64,000 nucleotides of DNA from contig CP054837.1 in the NCBI GenBank assembly GCA_028768525.1, positions 3,716,001-3,780,000 of the forward strand, given 5' to 3'. A program made the translations under genes and the position numbers. Of the stretch, positions 51,160-60,198 are shown in pieces. This DNA comes from Desulfobacter sp. (GTDB taxonomy: Bacteria; Desulfobacterota; Desulfobacteria; Desulfobacterales; Desulfobacteraceae). Each line of letters opens with the position of its first letter. Within the stretch, counting starts at the first letter, position 1. A model generated the notes under the pieces. That model was not told where the DNA came from. It searched no databases and worked only from the letters and a program-made list of their open reading frames with translations.

Positions 51160-51188
51160 TTGACCTCCCCCGGGCTTTAGATTAAATA
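51160..51188 (+). promoter_or_regulatory. sigma-70-type promoter of structured RNA/methyltransferase transcript
   Basis: TTGACC (51160-51165), a 17-base spacer and TAAATA (51183-51188) form a good promoter pointing toward the structured RNA at 51251-51345. Transcription would start near 51195. Confidence 0.6.
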
Positions 51189-51194
51189 GGCCGC

Positions 51195-51345
51195 ATTATG
51201 AAAAATGACTAATCCCATATCCAACCAATCGTCCCCCGGTTTTTAGAAAACAGCGGGCCCAGTGGCTTATTGAATCAGGAGACCTGCCTTGGTATTGCCA
51301 AGGCATCCGTTTTATAGCCGCGGAATGCCCCGCTGCCTTTTTATT
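51195..51345 (+). ncRNA. candidate structured RNA with terminator-like end
   Basis: Three helices stack in one rod: CAGCGGG (51251-51257) with CCCGCTG (51329-51335), GTGGCT (51262-51267) with AGCCGC (51316-51321, one G-U), and TGCCTTGG (51285-51292) with CCAAGGCA (51298-51305). They leave internal loops of 4/7 and 17/10 bases. The outer helix is followed by CCTTTTTATT, an intrinsic-terminator-like tail. It could be a small RNA of about 150 bases or an attenuator for the methyltransferase gene. I do not recognise a known family. Confidence 0.55.
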
Positions 51346-51413
51346 CTTACATTTATCCAGGACCAGACACATTCTGATCGACCGGACCGGCAGAGGCTCG
51401 TCTTCCGCCCGTG

Positions 51414-51457
51414 GTGAGGTCTGTATGGAAGTAAACCATACCCGATGAGACCATCAC
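51414..51457 (+). promoter_or_regulatory. second leader hairpin before the methyltransferase gene
   Basis: A long helix GTGAGGTCTGTATGG (51414-51428) pairs with CCATAC, AGACC and TCAC segments ending at 51457, leaving a six-base bulge (CCGATG) and a single-base bulge. It lies 52 bases before the ATG at 51509 and may be part of the same regulatory leader. Confidence 0.45.
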
Positions 51458-51508
51458 GCCCTGCGATCCACTCACTGTTTACCTGGTCCCCATGAAAACG
51501 AGGCAATT

Positions 51509-52348
51509 ATGAACATGAAACAATTGATTGCGTATATCCAAAAACCACCCGTTTACACAAAAGGAACCGCCGAAATGTGGGTGGATCCCCATATTTCCCG
51601 TCACCTGCTGGCGGTTCACCTCAATCCGGACATCGACCTGGCCAGCAGGAAAAAGGCCACCATATCAGATACGGTGGATTGGCTTCTCGGCCAGGTCCCA
51701 GGAGAAAATCTGGCTGTTCTTGATCTTGGTTGCGGACCCGGGCTTTATACGGAGCGGATCGCCGGGTCTGGCCACCAGGTTACGGGAATGGACTATTCAT
51801 TGACCGCCATCGAATATGCCAGCCGTTCCGCCCGGAATAAAGCGCTGGACCTCAGCTATGTGCATCAGAACTACCTGACCCTCCGTGAAGAGAATAAATA
51901 TGATCTCATCATCATGATTTTTACTGATTTCGGGGTGCTGGTCCCCGGGGACCGGGACAGGCTCCTGGAAAATATATACCGGGCCTTGAAACCGGGAGGA
52001 ACCTTTATATTTGATGTGCTTAACGAGCGGTTTCTGGAAAAACCGGTGGAGAAATCCTGGCAGGCGGAGAAATGCGGCTTCTGGAGAGAAACGCCGCATC
52101 TGGCCCTCTCCGATGCCTTTCTCTATGAAGAGGAAAAGGTCGTCTTAAGCCAGCACGTGGTCGTTGAGGATACCGGTGCCATGGATGTGTACCGGTTCTG
52201 GACCCATGTTTTTTCCCACGACGACCTGAGGGCAGTTACGGCCAGCCAAGGGTTTGAAAAGACCCGGTGCCATGATGATCTGCTTCCCGACAGCGAAATG
52301 TACAGCGGACGGGATGTCACTTTCTGCGTCACGGTCAAACCGGAATAA
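51509..52348 (+). CDS. class I SAM-dependent methyltransferase
   Basis: A protein of 279 residues. Motif I LAVLDLGCGPGLYTERIA (about residues 68-85) and GMDYSLTAIEYASRSA (motif II region) define a Rossmann methyltransferase; YRALKPGGTFIFDVLNE is the post-motif III region. The substrate is unknown. A 300-base structured leader precedes it and a strong hairpin follows it, so it is probably a single-gene transcript. Confidence 0.85.
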   Translation: MNMKQLIAYIQKPPVYTKGTAEMWVDPHISRHLLAVHLNPDIDLASRKKATISDTVDWLLGQVPGENLAVLDLGCGPGLYTERIAGSGHQVTGMDYSLTAIEYASRSARNKALDLSYVHQNYLTLREENKYDLIIMIFTDFGVLVPGDRDRLLENIYRALKPGGTFIFDVLNERFLEKPVEKSWQAEKCGFWRETPHLALSDAFLYEEEKVVLSQHVVVEDTGAMDVYRFWTHVFSHDDLRAVTASQGFEKTRCHDDLLPDSEMYSGRDVTFCVTVKPE

Positions 52349-52354
52349 CAACCA

Positions 52355-52388
52355 CCCGCTGCCGGCGGCTCGGCCTGCCGGCAGCGGG
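52355..52388 (+). terminator. strong hairpin after the methyltransferase gene
   Basis: A perfect 12-bp inverted repeat CCCGCTGCCGGC/GCCGGCAGCGGG with a 10-base loop, seven bases after the stop. It lacks a T-run, so it may be a factor-dependent or RNA-protecting 3' end. Confidence 0.6.
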
Positions 52389-52524
52389 GCTCTTGTGCGG
52401 CCGTGTGAAAGGACCGGGCGGATGGGGAGGGGCTTCCAATTTGATTGACACTGGAGTTGTTTAACGATTTTCTGCAAGGTTGGGGTTGTTTTATCTATAG
52501 GGCGTACCTGGAATAGCGGGTAAA

Positions 52525-54807
52525 TTATTGTTGGGATAATAGTTTTTTTGCATTATCTGCCCCCTTGAAATCATCACTAATGCTGAGAGCCTTATTGAGT
52601 GCTTGAAAGGCTTTTTCATACTCCCATTTCTTATGGTAGGCAAGGCCTATATGGTAATGGTAAATGGGATTGCCCGGTTTGATTTGTATGCAATTTTTGA
52701 ATTCTTCAATGGCGCTGTCATACAATTTTTTTTTATAGTACACCCAGCCCAATGTATCTATTATTACATCAGACTGGTTTGCCTTTTCTTTAGCTTTTCT
52801 GGCAAGGTCTAACGCCAGATTCAACTTTTTGTCATTATCGGCATATAAATAGGCAAGATTATTCATGGCCGGCACAAAGCTGTCGTTAATTTTGATCGCC
52901 GATGTGTAATGCTTTTCGGCGAGCTCAATTTTATTGAGGCTCTCGTAAAGTGTGCCCAGCGAATTATGTGTACCGGCATGATCCGGTTGTTTTTCGAGCA
53001 CAGCATTGTACTGGTCAATTGCTTCCTTTATTCTTCCATCTTCTTTATAAATATCGGCTAAAGATAGGTAGGGGGTGACAAATTGGGGATTTTGATCAAT
53101 GGCTTTTTTGTATTCTTCTTCTGCGAGGCGGCCCTCTTTTTTTTTGAAGTGTAAACGGCCAAGAATAGTATGCAGGACGGCCTTCGTTGTTTTCTGTTCC
53201 GTTTTTCTCATAAAATTACGGCATTGTGTCATGGCTCCATCTATTTGTTTGTCATCCAGGTACACCGAAATCATATTTGAAAACACATCCATCAGGTCTG
53301 GGTTAATATCAAGCGCTTTTTTAAAATAGGTAATGGCTTCTATGTTATTTTTTTGGAGTTTTTTTAAGATACCCATCCGATAATAAGCTTCGGGATTATC
53401 TGGCTTTAGCTCAATGGATTTTTTAAAGAATGTCTGCGCTTCATTTTCATGCTTTTGCGCCATGTGGATATTTCCCATCAGGAGATTCGCCTGGTAGTCT
53501 TCGGGATGGAATTCCAGAACTTTTTCCAGTTCATTTTGGGCACTTAAGAAATCCAGATTATAAAAATAAATCTTTGAAATAAGCTGCCTTGCCTGATGGT
53601 GTGATGGTCTTTTTTCAATCGCCGTATTCAGATAACCCAATGCCTGTTCATATTTCTTTTCTTCAAATAGTGCTACTCCCGTTAAATAGTTGTAATTTGG
53701 CGATTCAGGCTCTTCTTTCACCAGAGTGCTGAATATTTTAACGGCTTGGTCAAATTTTTTTTGAGAGATAGAAATTTTGCCTTTCAATACTCGTGCTTCC
53801 AACAAGTTGGGTCTTTCTTTCAGGACCTGCTCGACAATCTCCTGGGATTCATCTATGCGATCATGGGAAAATAAAAAATTAGCGTGAACGATTTTAACTC
53901 GTGTGTTATCCGGGGCCTTGGCCACGGTTTTGATTATGAGTTTTTCAGCCAAGGCGACCCTGCCCGTCCGGTTGTAGAGTTTTGCCAGTCTAAGAGGAGC
54001 CTTTATGCTGGCAGGATTCTTTTCAATGGCCTTAAGATAGTATTTCTCCGCTTGCTCATCCCCTTTTTGTCCGGAGTAAAAATTCCCCAGCATTAAGTCT
54101 GCTTCAGAGGATTCCGGCCACCTTCGTTCGATGTCCTTTAGTGTGTTTTCTGCTGAATTAAAGTCTTTTTTATCTATGTAAAGCAGGTACAGCGCCTTAT
54201 AAAGTTCCATTTTCTTGGGGGGAATAGAGATTGCCGTTCTTATTTTTTTTTCGGCGTCATCCCACTGCTGTTTTGAAATATAGTATTGGGAATACAATAA
54301 AAGGGCGGGAATCTGACCGGGATCAGCAGTTAGAATCTGATCATAAATAGGTGTGATTTCTTCTGGCCTGTGGTTTAATTTTGTGAATAAGCCTGCCTGT
54401 AGATATAAGGCCTTAATATTGTTGGGTTCTTTTTTAAGGATGAAACTGATTCGGTCTTGTGTTTCCGTTGGCCGGTTGGCTAAAAGCGTTATGGATGCCA
54501 ACTGAAGCTTTACCTGGATATTTTCAGGAACAATTTTTTCTATCCGAAGATATGTTCTGAAGATTTCCTTTACATCACCTGTTTTGCTAACGGCTTCCCC
54601 CAAAAGGAGATTGGCCTCTATCGAGTTTGGATTTAATTTGACGGCGTTGAGAAATTGAATTTTTGCCTTACCATACTCACCCTTTTCAAGAAATATTTTT
54701 CCTTCGGATAAAAAAGTATTAATTTTTTCTGAATCCGATGTACAGGCAGGAAACAGGATGAAAAATAATAAAAGTATCCGGCAGACGATAAACGCTGATT
54801 GATTCAT
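52525..54807 (-). CDS. prsT: TPR-repeat lipoprotein of the PEP-CTERM system (PrsT-like)
   Basis: A protein of 760 residues. A lipoprotein signal peptide with lipobox FPAC is followed by about 20 tetratricopeptide repeats (for example GEYGKAKIQFLNAVKLNPNS, KKYEQALGYLNTAIEKRPSH). This is the layout of the PEP-CTERM system TPR lipoprotein (PrsT), linked to exosortase-type surface sorting and polysaccharide production. A PEP-CTERM protein gene lies just upstream on the same strand, which supports the name. No exosortase gene is in the window. Confidence 0.8.
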   Translation of the reverse strand: MNQSAFIVCRILLLFFILFPACTSDSEKINTFLSEGKIFLEKGEYGKAKIQFLNAVKLNPNSIEANLLLGEAVSKTGDVKEIFRTYLRIEKIVPENIQVKLQLASITLLANRPTETQDRISFILKKEPNNIKALYLQAGLFTKLNHRPEEITPIYDQILTADPGQIPALLLYSQYYISKQQWDDAEKKIRTAISIPPKKMELYKALYLLYIDKKDFNSAENTLKDIERRWPESSEADLMLGNFYSGQKGDEQAEKYYLKAIEKNPASIKAPLRLAKLYNRTGRVALAEKLIIKTVAKAPDNTRVKIVHANFLFSHDRIDESQEIVEQVLKERPNLLEARVLKGKISISQKKFDQAVKIFSTLVKEEPESPNYNYLTGVALFEEKKYEQALGYLNTAIEKRPSHHQARQLISKIYFYNLDFLSAQNELEKVLEFHPEDYQANLLMGNIHMAQKHENEAQTFFKKSIELKPDNPEAYYRMGILKKLQKNNIEAITYFKKALDINPDLMDVFSNMISVYLDDKQIDGAMTQCRNFMRKTEQKTTKAVLHTILGRLHFKKKEGRLAEEEYKKAIDQNPQFVTPYLSLADIYKEDGRIKEAIDQYNAVLEKQPDHAGTHNSLGTLYESLNKIELAEKHYTSAIKINDSFVPAMNNLAYLYADNDKKLNLALDLARKAKEKANQSDVIIDTLGWVYYKKKLYDSAIEEFKNCIQIKPGNPIYHYHIGLAYHKKWEYEKAFQALNKALSISDDFKGADNAKKLLSQQ

Positions 54808-54894
54808 GGCAGGCTCCCGAGTCTGGAATTTATTTTTTCATATCATTGAACTGTCATTGGTTGCAACCTTGTTTTTTTATTCAGATTTTGAAAT

Positions 54895-54928
54895 AAAAAA
54901 GGCAGGAGAAAAATCTCCTGCCTTTTTT
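54895..54928. terminator. bidirectional intrinsic terminator
   Basis: A9-bp stem GGCAGGAGA/TCTCCTGCC with an AAAA loop, flanked by A6 and T6. It is symmetric and so works on both strands. It sits just after the vWA gene (ends 54950, minus strand) and before the PrsT gene, ending the vWA transcript. Confidence 0.9.
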
Positions 54929-54949
54929 AAGAAACGATACTAAAAAAAA

Positions 54950-55756
54950 TTATTTTCTTCTTCTGGAATATCCTGCGAATCCAAGGAGGCCCAGCCCGAA
55001 AAGAATCATGGTTCCCGGCTCGGGAATTTCATTACCGGTTCCCCCGCCACCTGCGGTACAGATGATATCCTCAATGTCCTGTTCAATGGTATTGCTGCTG
55101 GTTTTAACAAAGGTGCCGCCGGTATCCGCAAAAGTGTGACCGCCGCCGGTTCCACCGATGGCCATGGCGCTGAATACGCCTTCTGCAGCTGCGGTAAATG
55201 GGGTGCCAAGTATGGAGAAAACCATGATGCCTGCGGCGTCTGCTGCCTGGTTTGCGGCATAAGCGGCATCCCAGTCATCCTGATAAACTCCTGCACCATT
55301 TTCGGTTCCTTCATCCCCGATGGTGACGATTGCCTTGTAATAGTCCTGATCTGCAGTTGTATCGTCGTTCCAGTTGAAGTAGTTTACCAGGTCCGTAACC
55401 GCAGGACCATTGTCTTCCGAGTGGTTGGAAACAGGGGTGCCTCCGACACCGTATACATAGTCTCTGACATTTTCACCCATAGTATAATCGCTTGTAATTC
55501 CCATCAATGTCGCTCTGACCCAGACATCACAGTCCGGGCAGTTAATGCTGGTCACAATCCTTTCGATTGATCCAATCACGGCATTCAGTTCGTCGTACAT
55601 GGAACCGCTTGTATCAAACGCGAAAACGATATCAAGCACATCGTCTGCATCGGCTTGAGATGCCGCATCCCCTCCGGTGACATACAGGGCTGATGCACTT
55701 CCGGATAAGCCAAGAATTACCCCGAAAATGACCATTAATAATAAAAATTTTTTCAT
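54950..55756 (-). CDS. von Willebrand factor A protein with PEP-CTERM sorting signal
   Basis: A protein of 268 residues. It has a signal peptide (MKKFLLLMVIFGVILGLSGSASA), a vWA domain beginning VLDIVFAFDTSGSMYDELNA with the MIDAS motif DTSGS, and a C-terminal PEP-CTERM tag (IPEPGTMILFGLGLLGFAGYSRRRK in sections: PEP box, membrane segment, Arg-rich tail). An exosortase would cleave at the tag and attach it to the cell surface. It is probably a surface protein or adhesin; its binding target is unknown. Confidence 0.9.
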   Translation of the reverse strand: MKKFLLLMVIFGVILGLSGSASALYVTGGDAASQADADDVLDIVFAFDTSGSMYDELNAVIGSIERIVTSINCPDCDVWVRATLMGITSDYTMGENVRDYVYGVGGTPVSNHSEDNGPAVTDLVNYFNWNDDTTADQDYYKAIVTIGDEGTENGAGVYQDDWDAAYAANQAADAAGIMVFSILGTPFTAAAEGVFSAMAIGGTGGGHTFADTGGTFVKTSSNTIEQDIEDIICTAGGGGTGNEIPEPGTMILFGLGLLGFAGYSRRRK

Positions 55757-55779
55757 AAAACTCCTCCCTTTGTTTTTTT

Positions 55780-55805
55780 AAGCATGGCCTGCCATTACCA
55801 TGCTT
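55780..55805. promoter_or_regulatory. inverted repeat in the vWA gene leader
   Basis: AAGCATGG (55780-55787) and CCATGCTT (55798-55805) form a perfect 8-bp inverted repeat with a 10-base loop, 24 bases upstream of the vWA ATG. It may be an operator or a 5' leader hairpin. No terminator-type T-run follows on the coding strand. Confidence 0.45.
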
Positions 55806-56486
55806 TGGATAAATTAATGGGTCAGGTTTTTGTTCCTGGAATGCAGATGGTGATAAATCTGATTAAGGAGAATTTTAATCCCTGTAGAGAGTAAAAACAC
55901 CCCTCCTTAAGGGATTGCTATAATTTATTTCGCCTCAATCCCATCGCAGCCACTAACAAAAACCCATGGCAAATTTTTTTTCGTAATGAATAGCAACTCA
56001 GGTCTCAGTTTTGGAGAGATTCCGCATGTGGTCAGTTTTGCTGTTAAAAAATACAGCAAATAACAGTGAATAACTACAGCAATTTATGTACCATGTTCCT
56101 TGCAAAGCAGAAAACATATAAGCCCCATTGAAAGCGCTGTAAAAAAGAGAGTTCAGAGACCTTAATTGCCGGCTGTCGCAGGGGCGAAGCTTCGAAAATG
56201 TAGCTTTTTGTTAGGAAAACTTCCGTATAAAAGAGGTTGACTGGATATGAAAAAAAATACACAAATTGATGGAAGTTTATTCCATATGTAAAGAAAAATA
56301 GTAGACAGCTCTTGCCTCTCATCCAGGAGCGCATGGCCACCAATTGCAGAGTGCTCTCCATGCAGGATGCTTAATTTGTTCACGCATAGAGTATGGGCAG
56401 CAATCCGCGCGGGGTGTAAATGCCGGGAATTGCCGGGAATCTTTTATAGCGCTTTACAAGGATGCAACCAGGTGGTATTTTTAACA

Positions 56487-56541
56487 GGTCGGCCTTACGG
56501 CTGACCGGCCGCCGGAAAGGGACACCATCGTGGCCGGCGGC
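56487..56541 (+). promoter_or_regulatory. two stacked hairpins in the hsp20 leader
   Basis: GGTCGGCC/GGCTGACC with a TTAC loop (56487-56506) and GCCGCCGG/CCGGCGGC with an 18-base loop (56508-56541). They end 41 bases before the hsp20 ATG. A third pairing (AAAC(a)GC with GCGTTT around 56552-56581) could enclose the GGGAG ribosome site. The design recalls RNA thermometers of small heat-shock genes, but this is inference. Confidence 0.4.
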
Positions 56542-56582
56542 AAATACAGCATAAACAGCGCGAGTGTCAGCGGGAGCGTTTT

Positions 56583-57035
56583 ATGGAGCATATTGAAATT
56601 CGGTTTGGGGATCATATCGAGACACCGGCCACGGAGGAGAAATCCTTTGAAGAGATGTTTCAGTCGGTCAATCCCATGTTCTGCTTTACCAAGCGGGTCT
56701 GGAAGCCCCAGATGGATATATTTGAAACACGGGAGCAGATTATCATCCAGGCCGAGATGGCCGGGGTGAGGCGGGAGGACATGGTCATTGAAGTGTCCAA
56801 CAAAGCCGTTAAGATTTCCGGCACCCGGAAATCCAGCCAGCCCGATCCCACGGCCACCTACCGGCTGGCCGAAATTCAGTTCGGCCAGTTTGAGCGGGTG
56901 CTTTACCTGCCCAGCGTGATTGACGTTGAAAAGGTTACCGCCTCTTTTTCAGACGGGTTCCTTGAGTTGTCCCTGGGCAAACTGGCCAGACAGGACATCA
57001 AACAAAAACAGAATCTGTCCATGGATTTTCTATAA
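56583..57035 (+). CDS. Hsp20-family small heat-shock protein
   Basis: A protein of 150 residues with an alpha-crystallin domain: RVWKPQMDIFETREQIIIQAEMAGV (N strand), REDMVIEVSNKAVKISGTRK, and SFSDGFLELSLGK near the C-terminus. It holds unfolding proteins. It ends nine bases before lon, so the chaperone and protease are probably expressed together. Confidence 0.92.
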   Translation: MEHIEIRFGDHIETPATEEKSFEEMFQSVNPMFCFTKRVWKPQMDIFETREQIIIQAEMAGVRREDMVIEVSNKAVKISGTRKSSQPDPTATYRLAEIQFGQFERVLYLPSVIDVEKVTASFSDGFLELSLGKLARQDIKQKQNLSMDFL

Positions 57036-57044
57036 GGAAGACGA

Positions 57045-59396
57045 ATGGATGAGTTAAGACATCCCTCCGCCCCCATAAGCACAGACGATATACCCGAAAA
57101 TCTTCCCATCCTTCCCATTGTGGACACCAATTTATTCCCGAAAATGGTTCTTCCCCTGGTGCTGATCCAGAAGGAAGCCATTGACCTCATTGACGAGGCC
57201 ATGGCCGGGAACCGGATGCTGGGGCTGCTGCTTTCCCGGCGGTCGGATATTGATTCCAAGCATACGGCGGATGAACTGCACCGCATCGGCACCGTGGCCA
57301 TGATCCTCAAGATGTCCAAAATGGAAGATGAGCGGGCCCAGTTGCTCATCCAGGGGCTGAACCGGTTCAAGGTGGTGAAATATCTGACCGGCAAACCCTA
57401 TATGCAGGCCAAGATTTCCGTACTCAAGAGCCGGAATGCAGACCGGAATAAGGAAAACCGGGCGCTCATGGCCAACATAATGGAGCAGTACGAGAAGATC
57501 GTGGACCTCTCTCCGGGCCTGCCCTCGGAAATGGGGCAGATGATCAAGACCCTTCAGGAACCCAATGTCCTGGCGGATATGGTGGCTTCCACCATTAATG
57601 CCCCGGTGACGGAAAAGCAGAAGGTCATTGAGATGCTGGATGTGAACATGCGTCTCAAAAAGGTGACCCGCCTGGTCAATGACCAGCTTGAGATCCTTGA
57701 AATGGGTTCCAAGATCCAGAGCCAGGTCAAGGAAGACATGGACAAGCGCCAGCGGGAGTACTACCTGCGACAGCAGCTCAAGGCCATCAAGGAGGAGCTG
57801 GGGGAAACCGAGGACGAAAGCGTGGAAATCCGTGAATACAAGGCCCTGATCGAAGACAAAGGCCTGCCCGAAGAGGCCCGGAAGGAAGCCGACCGGGAAC
57901 TGCTGCGCCTGGGCCGGATGCACCCTTCATCATCGGAGTATGTGGTTTCCTCCACCTATCTGGACTGGCTCACCGCACTGCCCTGGCAGGATTATTCCAG
58001 GGACCATCTGGATATCAGCCGGGCCCGGCGGGTCCTGGACCAGGACCATTACGGCCTGGAAAAGCCCAAGAAACGCATATTGGAATACCTGGCCGTGCGC
58101 AAACTCAAAAAGGATTCCAAGGGGCCCATCCTCTGTTTCACCGGCCCTCCGGGCACCGGAAAAACCTCCCTGGGCAAGTCCATTGCCAGGGCCCTGGGCC
58201 GGGAATTTGTCCGGGTGGCCTTGGGCGGCGTCCGGGATGAGGCCGAGATCCGGGGGCACCGCCGGACCTATGTGGGGGCCCTGCCCGGACGGATCATCCA
58301 GCACCTGAGAAAGGCCGGAAAAAAGAATCCGGTATTCATGCTGGACGAGATCGACAAGGTCAACTCCTCCTACCACGGGGACCCTTCCTCGGCCCTGCTG
58401 GAGGTCCTGGACCCGGAACAGAACCACACCTTTGTGGACCATTACCTTGATGTGCCCTTTGACCTCTCCGATGTGATGTTTCTGACCACTGCCAATGTGC
58501 TCCATACCATTCCGGCGCCGCTGCGGGACCGGATGGAGGTGCTGGAACTCAACGGATACACCGAAGAAGAAAAGCTGAAAATCGCCACCCGCTACCTCAT
58601 CCCCCGCCAGCGGGAGGCCAACGGGCTCACCGCCGGTCAGATCAAGATTACGGCCGGCGCCGTAAAGAAGATCATTTCAGGGTATACCCGGGAATCGGGT
58701 CTGCGGAACCTGGAGCGCCGCATCGGAGCTGTCTGCCGTGGCGTGGCCGCTAAAATCGCCGAAAACGAAGTGGACAAGCTGGCCATCGGCCAGAAGGATG
58801 TGACCGCCTTTCTGGGACCGGTTCAGAATATGCCGGACATGGCCCGCCGCATCAATACCCCGGGGGTGGTGGTGGGCCTGGCCTGGACACCGGTGGGGGG
58901 CGAGGTCCTCTTTGTGGAAGCCGTGGCCATGACCGGCGGCCGCGGGCTTACCCTCACCGGCCAGCTGGGGGATGTGATGAAGGAGTCCGCCTCCACGGCC
59001 CTGAGCTTTATCCGGGCCAATGCAAAGCGCCTCTGTGTGGATGACGCTTTTTTCACTGAACACGATATCCATATCCATGTGCCAGAAGGCTCCATCCCCA
59101 AGGACGGTCCCTCGGCAGGGGTCACCATGCTTACGGCGTTGACCTCCCTGATCACCCACCGGATGGTCCGCCCCCGCCTGGCCATGACCGGGGAAATCAC
59201 CCTCAGGGGAGAGGTCCTGCCCGTGGGGGGGATTAAGGAAAAGGTGATTGCGGCCCACAGGGCCGGCATCCGGTCCCTGATCCTGCCCCAGTGGAATGAA
59301 AAGGATATGGAAGATGTCCCCGCCCACATCCAGTCCAACATGGAATTCTTTTTTACCGATAAAATGGAAGATGTCCTTGATATCGCCCTGCAATAG
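57045..59396 (+). CDS. lon: ATP-dependent protease Lon
   Basis: A protein of 783 residues, the full family length. The N-terminal LON substrate-binding domain (about 20-210: LPILPIVDTNLFPKMVLPLVL) is present, followed by the helical region, the AAA+ domain (Walker A GPPGTGKT, Walker B FMLDEIDK) and a protease domain with Ser690 (PKDGPSAGV) and Lys733 (GGIKEK), spaced 43 residues. It degrades misfolded and regulatory proteins. It contrasts with the receiver-fused, LON-domain-less paralogue at 42179. Confidence 0.97.
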   Translation: MDELRHPSAPISTDDIPENLPILPIVDTNLFPKMVLPLVLIQKEAIDLIDEAMAGNRMLGLLLSRRSDIDSKHTADELHRIGTVAMILKMSKMEDERAQLLIQGLNRFKVVKYLTGKPYMQAKISVLKSRNADRNKENRALMANIMEQYEKIVDLSPGLPSEMGQMIKTLQEPNVLADMVASTINAPVTEKQKVIEMLDVNMRLKKVTRLVNDQLEILEMGSKIQSQVKEDMDKRQREYYLRQQLKAIKEELGETEDESVEIREYKALIEDKGLPEEARKEADRELLRLGRMHPSSSEYVVSSTYLDWLTALPWQDYSRDHLDISRARRVLDQDHYGLEKPKKRILEYLAVRKLKKDSKGPILCFTGPPGTGKTSLGKSIARALGREFVRVALGGVRDEAEIRGHRRTYVGALPGRIIQHLRKAGKKNPVFMLDEIDKVNSSYHGDPSSALLEVLDPEQNHTFVDHYLDVPFDLSDVMFLTTANVLHTIPAPLRDRMEVLELNGYTEEEKLKIATRYLIPRQREANGLTAGQIKITAGAVKKIISGYTRESGLRNLERRIGAVCRGVAAKIAENEVDKLAIGQKDVTAFLGPVQNMPDMARRINTPGVVVGLAWTPVGGEVLFVEAVAMTGGRGLTLTGQLGDVMKESASTALSFIRANAKRLCVDDAFFTEHDIHIHVPEGSIPKDGPSAGVTMLTALTSLITHRMVRPRLAMTGEITLRGEVLPVGGIKEKVIAAHRAGIRSLILPQWNEKDMEDVPAHIQSNMEFFFTDKMEDVLDIALQ

Positions 59397-59402
59397 ATAA
59401 TA

Positions 59403-60194
59403 ATGAAATTGAGATACTGCCCCTTGAGACGAATCGCCCTGTTTTTATGTGTTTTTTGCGCCCTGGCACTTGCCGGCTGTTCAAGTTCAACCTATGACAC
59501 CCGCCACCGTCCGCCGGTCAAGAAAAAATATCCTAAAGGAACCCCGGCCACCCAGCGGCCGTACACCGTTAAGGGGCGGCAGTATGTGCCCCTGTCCACG
59601 GCCCACGGGTATGTGGAAACGGGCCGTGCCTCCTGGTACGGCCGGAAATTCCACGGCAGGAAAACCTCCAACGGTGAAACTTATAATATGTACGCCATGA
59701 CCGCGGCCCACAAAACCCTGCCCATGAATACCTGGGTCCGGGTGGAGAACCTGGACAACAGCAAGACCATCACCGTAAGGGTGAATGACCGGGGGCCCTT
59801 TGTGGCGGGCCGGATCATCGACCTGTCCTATTCAGGAGCCAGCCGCATCGGCATGGTGGGGCCGGGAACGGCCCGGGTCCGGGTCACGGCCCTGGGGCGG
59901 GCCACCTCCTATTCCAAAAAAGACCATACTCCCACTGCCTTTAAGCCCGTGGACTATTGGAAGGGCAATTTTACGGTGCAGGTGGGGGCTTTCAAGGTCC
60001 GGACCAATGCGGAAAATTACCGTAAAAAGCTTTCCAAATCCTATCTTAATGCCCATATCGTCCCCTACGAGGATTACAGGGGCAAGTTTTTCAGGGTGAG
60101 AATCGGCCGGTTTTCCAAACTCAACGATGCCGTAAAGTTCAGCGAACAGCTCATGAATGAGGGGTTCGGCCGGACGTTTGCCGTTGCGGAGTAA
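59403..60194 (+). CDS. rlpA: septal ring lytic transglycosylase RlpA lipoprotein
   Basis: A protein of 263 residues. A lipoprotein signal with lipobox LAGC is followed by the double-psi beta-barrel (ETGRASWYGRKFHGRKTSNGE, then VRVNDRGPFVAGRIIDLS) and a C-terminal SPOR domain (GNFTVQVGAFKVRTNAENYRKKL). It cleaves denuded glycan strands at the septum and binds septal peptidoglycan. It is encoded six bases after lon. Confidence 0.94.
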   Translation: MKLRYCPLRRIALFLCVFCALALAGCSSSTYDTRHRPPVKKKYPKGTPATQRPYTVKGRQYVPLSTAHGYVETGRASWYGRKFHGRKTSNGETYNMYAMTAAHKTLPMNTWVRVENLDNSKTITVRVNDRGPFVAGRIIDLSYSGASRIGMVGPGTARVRVTALGRATSYSKKDHTPTAFKPVDYWKGNFTVQVGAFKVRTNAENYRKKLSKSYLNAHIVPYEDYRGKFFRVRIGRFSKLNDAVKFSEQLMNEGFGRTFAVAE

Positions 60195-60198
60195 GTCC

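Larger units (their letters stand above)
55757..56582. other. 826-base intergenic region between vWA and hsp20 genes
   Basis: AT-rich on the left and GC-rich on the right. It holds a GGGAGGAG ribosome site for the vWA gene, an 8-bp inverted repeat near 55780-55805, and two strong hairpins near 56487-56541 before hsp20. No ORF in the middle (55900-56450) looks real. No insertion sequence is recognised. Confidence 0.6.

Noticed and set aside
51312..51506. Minus-strand 64-codon ORF in the 51038-51508 gap
   Set aside because: It overlaps the structured RNA region, has no ribosome site and no recognisable motif.
54857..54866. GGTTGCAACC as another enhancer-binding site
   Set aside because: It lacks the central AAAW spacer of the other palindromes, and no sigma-54 promoter lies nearby.
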